NCBI GenBank assembly: GCA_002389385.1
Contig: DGOK01000036.1
Span: forward strand, 1-30,965
Reading direction: 5' to 3'
DNA: 30,965 nucleotides
Source: Rhodospirillaceae bacterium UBA4468
Lineage (GTDB): Bacteria > Pseudomonadota > Alphaproteobacteria > Rhodospirillales > Casp-alpha2
This document shows, one piece after another, positions 25,389-30,965 of this stretch; the first letter of the stretch is position 1, and each line of letters begins with the position of its first letter. Under the pieces are notes generated by a model. That model was not told the origin of the DNA, did not search any database, and saw only the letters and a program-made list of their open reading frames with translations. The position numbers were made by a program, and so were the translations under genes.

Positions 25389-25514
25389 GAGCGGAGTTGA
25401 CGACAGACGACCCGGAACGTCAATGTCTGCACGGATAAATTTCGTGGGAAGAGGTTGAAAATCTATCGCGTATAGCCAATTCTTTGGGCTTAAGGCCAGA
25501 ATGGCCAAAAAGTT

Positions 25515-26598
25515 GTGCTCGTGGAACAAATACTTGCAGATTTACCAGAATGGGCAGGGATCGCCATCGCCGCTGGGGTGGCGTAGATTTTTGGTGTCTT
25601 TATTGGCATGTGGTTTACCCGTGGTCGGGCACGAAGTGAAGCCCGCGCGGACGCTATTCAAGACGAGCGTGGAGATAAACCATTAAGTCAGGAAAACCCT
25701 GCGTTCAAAAGCCTGCAAGAATTGCTCCGCGCCAAAGGGATCAGCGCAAAAGAACAAGATACCCGCCTGCGGGATTTTGCCAGTGAATTTACCGGCATCC
25801 ATCGCAAGCTTCGCGACTTGATCCCCGTTGGCGACGAACAAGACGATGCCCAGCGTACCGCGTTGGCGGCTCCTGAAGAAGGCGAGTTTGAGCAGGCGAT
25901 CAAGCTGACAGAAAAACTCGGTAAACAGGAAGGCGATGAAGGTCGTCGGTTGCGCGACCGGGCTGCCAAACTGCTGGCAGCGTCGGCCACGGCAAAGATT
26001 GTCGTGGCGGATCTCTACATGGTGTTAATCGCGCCAGAAAATGCGCGGGAGCTCTATGAGCAAGCGGCTGATGAATTGCCTGTGAATGCAGAGGAGCGAC
26101 GTGCCGAAGTCCTCAACAAGCTTGGCACGGCATGCTATCAGTATGGCGAGCATGATGCTGCCGCTAAAGCCTTTACCCGTGGTCTTCGGCTGCTCGAGAA
26201 ATCCCTTGGGAATGATCATCCAGATGTGGCGACGGCGTTTAACAATTTGGCCTTGATCCATAATGCGAAGAGTCGTCTGGATCAGGCGGAACCTTTATAC
26301 CGTCGCGCCTTGATGATTGATGAGCGTGTGCTAGGTCACGATCATCCGAGTGCTGCGACCGATCTGAACAATCTAGCGCTCCTTTATAAAATAGGGCAAT
26401 CTTGATGCCGCTGAGCCATTATTGAAGCGTGCGCTCTCAATTAAAGAGCGGACGTATGATCCGGGCCATCCGTCATTGGTCACGGGATTAAAGAATTATG
26501 CGTCTGTGCTGCGGTCGCTTGGTCGTGCGGATGAAGCCGGCGAGTTTGAAGCCCGCGCCGCGTCACTCCCTCCAAGTCGGTCTGAATCTGCGGCTTAA
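25515..26598 (+). pseudogene. TPR-repeat protein with lost membrane anchor (in-frame amber) and a frameshift
   Basis: The longest intact frame starts at ATG 25608 (MWFTRGRAR) and ends at TGA 26403. Upstream, in the same frame and from GTG 25515, the DNA reads LVEQILADLPEWAGIAIAAGVA, then TAG at 25584-25586, then IFGVFIGMWFTRGRA, so the amber falls inside what looks like an N-terminal membrane helix. No good ribosome-binding site precedes 25608. Residues from about 150 form kinesin-light-chain-like TPRs (AFNNLALIHNAKSRLDQAEP, DLNNLALLYKIGQ). Removing one T near 26400 continues the last repeat as LDAAEPLLKRALSIKERTYD and runs to TAA 26596. A helical Glu-rich segment precedes the TPRs. Likely a membrane-anchored scaffold before decay; function unknown. 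Confidence 0.7.
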
Positions 26599-26668
26599 GT
26601 GACGTCAGTGGTTTTCCGGAGTTAGCCGAGAATAAAATTCTACAGGAAGACAGTATGGAGTGTAGCAA

Positions 26669-27679
26669 TTGAATCGTTGGGGAATATTAGCGGTTCTCTT
26701 TACCATCCGTGCGGTGATGGGATTACAGTTTCAGTCGATGACCTTGGTATTGATTTCATCGAAATTGGCACTCTTGTCGGGCTTTACCTTTTGCCGGGTG
26801 TTGTGTGGTACCGGCGCTGTTTTACTCAACGTATTATTGACCAAGATGCTGATAGATTGGTTTTCGGGTCGCGAAGTGATCGCAGCGATGGCTATCTTGG
26901 TGAACAGTTGGCCGTTTGGCATTGCATTGGGTCTCATCACTCAAGGATGGATCGCTGAAAATTATTCATGGTCTGTCGTCCAGTATATCGCTGCTGGCAT
27001 GTCGCTTGTCGGATTGTTGTTGATGGTCGCTCTCTATCGAAAACCACCCACCAAAGCGGTGAATTCAAAAGCCGGCGCTAAACCAAGAGGCCTACCCGCA
27101 TGGGAGTTTTCATTAGCGAGTGTGGCTGGTTTGATCTGGTGCTTGTACAATGTTTCACTGATTATTGTTATTAGCTTCGCGCCTAACGTCTTGCACTTAA
27201 ATGGAATGGCCATCACGGAAGCTGCAATACTTGTCAGCGTTGGAACGTGGATCGGGATCGCGACGTTACCTATTGGCGGTTATATTGCGCAACGGTATCA
27301 AGCTTCAAATTCAGTGATGATCGCCAGTTTCTTAGCGACCACGTGTGCAATCCTTTGGATCCCTGACGCTGCTTTGCCTTTAATCCCGTTTATTGTGTTT
27401 GGTGTCCTTGCGTGGGCATCGGCAGGCCCGATCATGGCGCTTCCTGCTGAAGTCTTACATGTGGATAGCCGGGGCCCTAGTATGGGTATCTTCTTTTCCT
27501 AGTATTACGTTGGAATGGGTGTTCTGCCCTCATTAGCAGGTTTAACTTATGATATGTCAGGAGTGCCTGCTGCACCCCTCTACTTCGCCGCAGCGTCGAT
27601 GATTATTTGTATTCCATTACTTGGTATGTTTCGCTTTTTGAAGAGCCGCGCTTCGTCATCACTGGAAATTTCCACTTAG
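26669..27679 (+). pseudogene. Decayed MFS transporter (deletions plus in-frame amber)
   Basis: TTG 26669, with GGAG 8 nt upstream, starts NRWGILAVLFTIRAVMGLQF, typical of the first MFS helix. Around 26730-26740 the homology moves to another frame as DDLGIDFIEIGTLVGLYLLPGV. Near 26793-26805 it returns to the first frame as RVLCGTGAVLLNVLLTKM. In intact relatives roughly 50 residues (second half of TM2, the GxLxxRxG loop and TM3) lie between those two blocks, so an internal deletion is likely. The frame then runs through helices to a TAG at 27500-27502 and continues in frame for 58 codons (YYVGMGVLPSLAGLTYD) to the TAG at 27677. The CynX/NimT-like group is possible. As written it cannot encode a working 12-helix transporter. 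Confidence 0.75.
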
Positions 27680-27691
27680 AAAGTGTGTGTC

Positions 27692-27907
27692 ATGATTATT
27701 CGTAAAACAGTCCTTATCAAAGAAATCTTTGAAACTGATGGCGTTGGTGTGCCTTGTGAGCCGATAACTCGGGTTGCCGTCGTTGCTGTCGTTAAGAACC
27801 CTTTTGCGGGACAATTTGTCGATGACTTGTCACCGCTTTTTGACATGGCTGTTTCGGATGGCGCTCGACCACACTCCCGCGTTGGAAAAGGTCCGATCGC
27901 GAATTAA
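27692..27907 (+). pseudogene. AA_synth (DUF1185) family remnant with its middle missing
   Basis: About 71 codons from ATG 27692. The N-terminal part (IIRKTVLIKEIFETDGVGVP, then ITRVAVVAVVKNPFAGQFVDDLSP) matches the start of amino-acid-synthesis family proteins, which are about 190 residues long. The end (AVSDGARPHSRVGKG) matches their C-terminal motif (ALxxxxGGRPHxRxG). The central ~120 residues are absent and the two ends are joined in frame near DMAVSDG. This looks like an in-frame internal deletion. The biochemical role of the family is poorly defined. It follows the decayed MFS gene by 12 nt, so both may derive from one old catabolic operon. A GTG at 27683 is an alternative start. Confidence 0.6.
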
Positions 27908-27917
27908 GTCACGCGGT

Positions 27918-29090
27918 TTAGGTTGCCCGATCCATAAATTCCAACGCCTGATGATTATAAAGCATGTGTAAAAATTTGAGATGATCGAGCAGTGCAGGCG
28001 TATCATCTATGGAGATGGCATTTTCTTTCATCAAGCTTAGGACGACAGCCAAAGCGGCATCATTGATGTCAAAAGTTTCCCCTTCAAACCCCAAACTGTA
28101 AGTGCCTTGGGATGACGGGATGAGCGCGAACTTCACGTAGGCGGGTTTGATCAATCCGGTTCTTGCCTTCAAGGCTTCGGTGAAAGCAGACAAACTAAGC
28201 ATGTTGTCGCGTTCGCTGAACGCAGCAATGTCGTCATTGCTGGAGCCTGAGAAAAATGCCGCCAACCATTCTAAGAACGCAGGTGTGTTCAATGCATCAC
28301 CGAGAAGATCACGTAACGCCTCAGCCGCATCGATGGAGAGAGCGAAACCTGCGCTTGTTGCGTTCAACCCTGAACCAACATAACGGTGATCAAGGGCGTC
28401 ATGCTCAGCGAGGTATTGACCATAGGCAACATAAAGTTCGGACAACTTTGAGCCGAGGAAGCCAACGGAAAAGGTCAACGCATCATCAAGCGTGGCGCCT
28501 TCATGGGCGAAATGAGGGGGTATGTAGAGAACGTCGCCTGATGTCACCTCAACAGTATCACCGACAATCGGATCTTTTAAGATCTTGAGATCAAGGCCGT
28601 CGATGTACGCTTCGTCAAGGATGTGATCGCGACCAACGGTCCAGCTTCGTGCGCCTTGGCCCTGGACAAGAAAGACGTGATAGCTATCGACGTGACCACC
28701 AATGGTGCCTCCCTTAGTGGAATAGCTGACCATGATGTCATCCATCAGCCAACGGGGTGCGAAATTGAATGCTCGTAATAACGTTGCGGTGTCCGGATGG
28801 AATTGTTCGACATTTTGGACGAGCAAGCTCCACGGCGGCTCTTCATCAGTGTTGAAATCCTCTTCGCTAAAGGGCCCAAATTTACAGGCCCAGTCTTGCC
28901 TGGCGACCATGCACGAACGAACGATGTCTTCCATGGACAATCCGGCAAGTTCATCTGGGGTGATCAATCCATCCATCACAATGGGGTCGATGGCATCCCT
29001 GACAAGGAAGGGGCGTTTGTTCCAGTAGTGCGCATAGAAATCCCCGATCGAAGGCAGCGCGTCGAGGATGATAAGGGATGAAGACATCAT
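27918..29090 (-). CDS. RoxA/YcfD-like JmjC ribosomal oxygenase (putative L16 arginine hydroxylase)
   Basis: Fe(II)/2-oxoglutarate-dependent cupin oxygenase, 390 residues, close to E. coli YcfD (373). YcfD hydroxylates an arginine of ribosomal protein L16. The HxD iron ligands are His133 and Asp135 in GGHVDSYHVFLVQGQG, with the distal ligand His196 in PPHFAHEGAT. The N-terminal DFYAHYWNKRPFLVRDA is the usual family opening, and the C-terminal ~150 residues correspond to the dimerisation and winged-helix region. ATG 29090 is chosen over a TTG at 29099; ATG 29087 is also possible. It is the only intact gene of the right-hand region, and it ends 10 nt from the convergent AA_synth remnant. Confidence 0.88.
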   Translation of the reverse strand: MMSSSLIILDALPSIGDFYAHYWNKRPFLVRDAIDPIVMDGLITPDELAGLSMEDIVRSCMVARQDWACKFGPFSEEDFNTDEEPPWSLLVQNVEQFHPDTATLLRAFNFAPRWLMDDIMVSYSTKGGTIGGHVDSYHVFLVQGQGARSWTVGRDHILDEAYIDGLDLKILKDPIVGDTVEVTSGDVLYIPPHFAHEGATLDDALTFSVGFLGSKLSELYVAYGQYLAEHDALDHRYVGSGLNATSAGFALSIDAAEALRDLLGDALNTPAFLEWLAAFFSGSSNDDIAAFSERDNMLSLSAFTEALKARTGLIKPAYVKFALIPSSQGTYSLGFEGETFDINDAALAVVLSLMKENAISIDDTPALLDHLKFLHMLYNHQALEFMDRAT

Positions 29091-29380
29091 ACGATCCAAT
29101 ACTGATAACGTTACGGTCGTTATGACATGAGCAATGGTTTAGGCCAAGCTTGGCCAAGCACCGGTTCATGAGCGATGCCCTTTTGTTAGAACGACTTAGC
29201 CCCTTCACCTTAAACAAAGTGTTCAGAATACGTGACCAATATGGACACTCATTCTAAGAAATTAGGATCAATCACTATCCTAAAAGATGTATCAATGCCC
29301 ACATAAAAACTGTGTAATTTCTATGTTACAAAATTGATTGGCACATCAATGTCGGCAAATGTCTCTCAGGGAATAAAAGT
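29091..29380. promoter_or_regulatory. 290-nt divergent AT-rich intergenic region
   Basis: Lies between the leftward oxygenase gene and the rightward GAF-HD-GYP gene. It contains a perfect 14-bp palindrome GGCCAAGCTTGGCC at 29142-29155 and a 6-bp inverted repeat ATAACG/CGTTAT at 29105-29123 just upstream of the oxygenase start, which could be an operator. The right half is AT-rich. No gene was recognised in it. Confidence 0.4.
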
Positions 29381-30522
29381 ATGGATCATTCATCAGAACA
29401 ATACCCAGAAGGCAGGGAGTTCTCAGATCTTGCCCTCAGAAAATATTTGTCCTCTCATGACTTGCTACAAGATTTTGTGGATATGGTTGTGGGTAATACA
29501 AACAGCAAAGTCGGGTTTCTTCATTTTTATGATGAAGCGAGAGATGAACTCAATCTCAAAATTTGGTCAGGCGCAGCGCTTGCCCAAGGACCTGTAACAC
29601 ATAATACAAGTTACCATGCATCGCCGTCAGAAATCTGGATAAGAAGCATTTCTAACCGTGCGCCCGATTTAGACAATGAATCGAATAAAACCTGCCTGGT
29701 CAGTAAAACGAAAATTCTCGATTTAGAAGTCAAAACTATATCAGTTTTCCTATTTTTTCAGATAATAAAATTGTTGCCGTCATTGGTGTCGGGAATAGGC
29801 CGATCCCTTATGTTCCAGAGGATTTAGATAAGCTTAGCGTATATGTGAAAATTGGTTGGCCTATTGTCACGGATTTGCTGAAGGCCAAAGATGATGATGA
29901 GTTCAAACAATCAAATGAATTTATGCAGCAACCCCACGAGAAAGTTCTTGTGGCTATGGCTCAGGCGTTCGGGAAGGCGCTCGAGCTTCGCGACGAATAC
30001 ACCCATCACCATCAGTCAAATGTTGCTAAAATTACCGCAAGAATTGGACGACAGCTTGGCTTGTCTGAAGAGAGATGTTTCGGTTTAAATATCGGATCGC
30101 TCGTTCATGATATTGGCAAGATCGCGGTTCCATCTCAGATCCTTAATAAAACGGGTAGATTGTTAACAGCAGAATTAAGTGTCATTAAATTACATCCAGA
30201 ATATGGTTGGGAAATGTTTGAACACCTTAGTTTACCCTGGCCGATCGCGGATATGATTGGGCAACACCATGAAAGAATGGACGGATCGGGTTATCCAAAT
30301 GGGTTGAAGGGAAATTCTATCTGCCTGGAAGCTCGAATTATCGCCGTCGCCAATACGTATGATGCAATGTCCGGAGACCGGCCTTATCGTCATGCCCCTG
30401 GAAAAGATAAAGCAATATCCACATTAATGGATCGTCGTATGACGTAATATGACCCTTACATTGTTGATGCTTTTGTCGAAGTTTTTGAGGATGACACTGA
30501 GATCCAGCAGCTTTATGCGTAA
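29381..30522 (+). pseudogene. GAF-HD-GYP protein broken by a frameshift and an in-frame ochre
   Basis: ATG 29381 has AGGGA 8 nt upstream. Residues ~25-145 are a GAF domain (VGFLHFYDEARDELNLKIWS). Adding one T to the T4 run at 29745-29748 turns the frame into ISVFPIFSDNKIVAVIGVGN and joins the downstream HD-GYP frame. That frame carries LRDEYTHHHQSNVAKI, VHDIGKIAVP, LHPEYGWEMF, QHHERMDGSGYPNGL and SGDRPYR. The usual metal-ligand Asp of the VADxYDA motif is Asn here (AVANTYDAM). TAA at 30445-30447 cuts the C-terminus; the same frame continues YDPYIVDAFVEVFEDD for 24 codons to TAA 30520. HD-GYP enzymes hydrolyse c-di-GMP; this copy is probably inactive. Confidence 0.8.
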
Positions 30523-30663
30523 CTTTAACTTAGCCTGCTTCGCTTAAAACAGTTCGGCCATAGAACAGTATCTCTTATTCTATTATTAGAGTATGAGTGG
30601 GCTAACCTACAAAGTTTTATTGGAAATAATGTAGTTGATTAAAATAAGCAAAATGGACGGTTC
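30523..30663. other. Short AT-rich spacer
   Basis: 141 nt between the broken HD-GYP gene and the final reading frame. GGACGG about 4 nt before the ATG at 30664 is a plausible ribosome-binding site. No other element was recognised. Confidence 0.4.
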
Positions 30664-30965
30664 ATGGATACTTTGGATTAGCGCATCGAGAGTGACCTCC
30701 GTCTAGCGTCTATTGTTTTCGAAGCATCATATGCCGAACAAATCATTGCCGGTATTGCAGCCATTGGCGAAATCAATCAGGTCACGAATGCTAGAATACA
30801 GACCGATACGCGCATTGCAGCAGCCCGCATTGCATCGCACGCCGAAGTATCTTGTATTGAGCTGCTTTCAACAGCTGAGCTGGCGGTATTAAAAATTGAT
30901 CAATTAAAAGATGAAAATGCTGACGATATCCAAATTCAAAATGAGAAAGAAATTGATGAAATTGG
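30664..30965 (+). pseudogene. Unrecognised helical protein with amber at codon 6, truncated by the window end
   Basis: ATG 30664, preceded by GGACGG, reads MDTLD, then TAG (30679-30681), and the same frame stays open to the window end as RIESDLRLASIVFEASYAEQ and onward. The visible part is alanine-, isoleucine- and glutamate-rich without prolines or glycines in the second half, so it is probably a long helix or coiled coil. No ATG, GTG or TTG re-start was seen in the first ~40 codons after the amber. It could be a true gene with a point nonsense mutation. Family not recognised. Confidence 0.4.

Noticed and set aside
26677..26958. Separate small plus-strand gene of 93 codons
   Set aside because: Its central part is the displaced MFS block (LGIDFIEIGTLVGLYLLPG), so it is a fragment of the decayed transporter in a shifted frame.
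29334..29597. Plus-strand frame of 87 codons overlapping the GAF start
   Set aside because: The overlapping frame from 29381 has a good ribosome-binding site and a clear GAF domain; this one is a shadow.
25584..30681. Reassignment of TAG to an amino acid, suggested by three in-frame ambers
   Set aside because: The PBP gene, the two-domain oxidoreductase, cobN and cobQ all end at TAG in the expected place, so TAG is a normal stop here; an in-frame TAA also occurs.

Overview
The window looks like chromosomal DNA from an alphaproteobacterium of moderate GC, probably a Rhodospirillales-like free-living species. The grounds are the aerobic (CobN-type) cobalamin genes in the order cobU-cobW-cobN-cobO-cobQ, the GmhA/HldE heptose pathway of a Gram-negative outer membrane, and a palindromic repeat of a type I recall from alphaproteobacterial intergenic regions. 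The species cannot be named from the sequence. No rRNA, tRNA, CRISPR array or insertion sequence was seen.

Region 1 (1-7475) is cell-envelope biosynthesis. A class A penicillin-binding protein, cut by the window start, converges on a five-gene minus-strand operon: a UDP-glucuronate decarboxylase-like SDR, a two-domain MDR/Gfo-Idh-MocA oxidoreductase, gmhA, hldE and an NnrU/ICMT-like membrane protein. Gaps are short or overlapping (19 nt, 12 nt, 4-nt overlap, 1-nt overlap), so these genes are probably co-transcribed and supply ADP-heptose and a modified nucleotide sugar for LPS or exopolysaccharide.

Region 2 (7476-13749) starts with a 318-nt divergent control region holding nested inverted repeats and a sigma-54-like promoter candidate. 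Two tandem paralogues follow that resemble degenerate GGDEF-EAL proteins and lack the catalytic motifs. Next come an MscS-like channel gene carrying two compensating single-base frameshifts, a soluble MgtE-like protein (N domain plus CBS pair, no membrane part) and a full MgtE magnesium transporter. The last three reading frames overlap.

Region 3 (13591-25388) is the late cobalamin pathway. cobT is divergent from cobS-cobC-cobU-cobW-cobN-cobO-(SYLF Tat-lipoprotein)-cobQ, and cbiB/cobD converges on cobQ across a palindromic repeat. Together they cover cobalt insertion (CobN, with CobW as a metallochaperone candidate), adenosylation (CobO), amidation (CobQ), aminopropanol attachment (CbiB) and nucleotide-loop assembly (CobU, CobS, CobT, CobC). 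The corrin-ring genes and the CobS/CobT chelatase subunits are not in the window, and no cobalamin riboswitch was recognised.

Region 4 (25389-30965) is dominated by broken genes. They are a TPR protein with an in-frame amber codon and a frameshift, an MFS transporter with deletions and an amber codon, an AA_synth family gene apparently missing its middle, a GAF-HD-GYP gene with a frameshift and an ochre codon, and a helical protein with an amber at codon 6 that runs off the window. The RoxA-like ribosomal oxygenase is the only intact gene here. The last ~1.8 kb is visibly AT-richer. The contrast with the intact genes to the left suggests a zone of real gene decay, although some single-base homopolymer indels could be sequencing errors.
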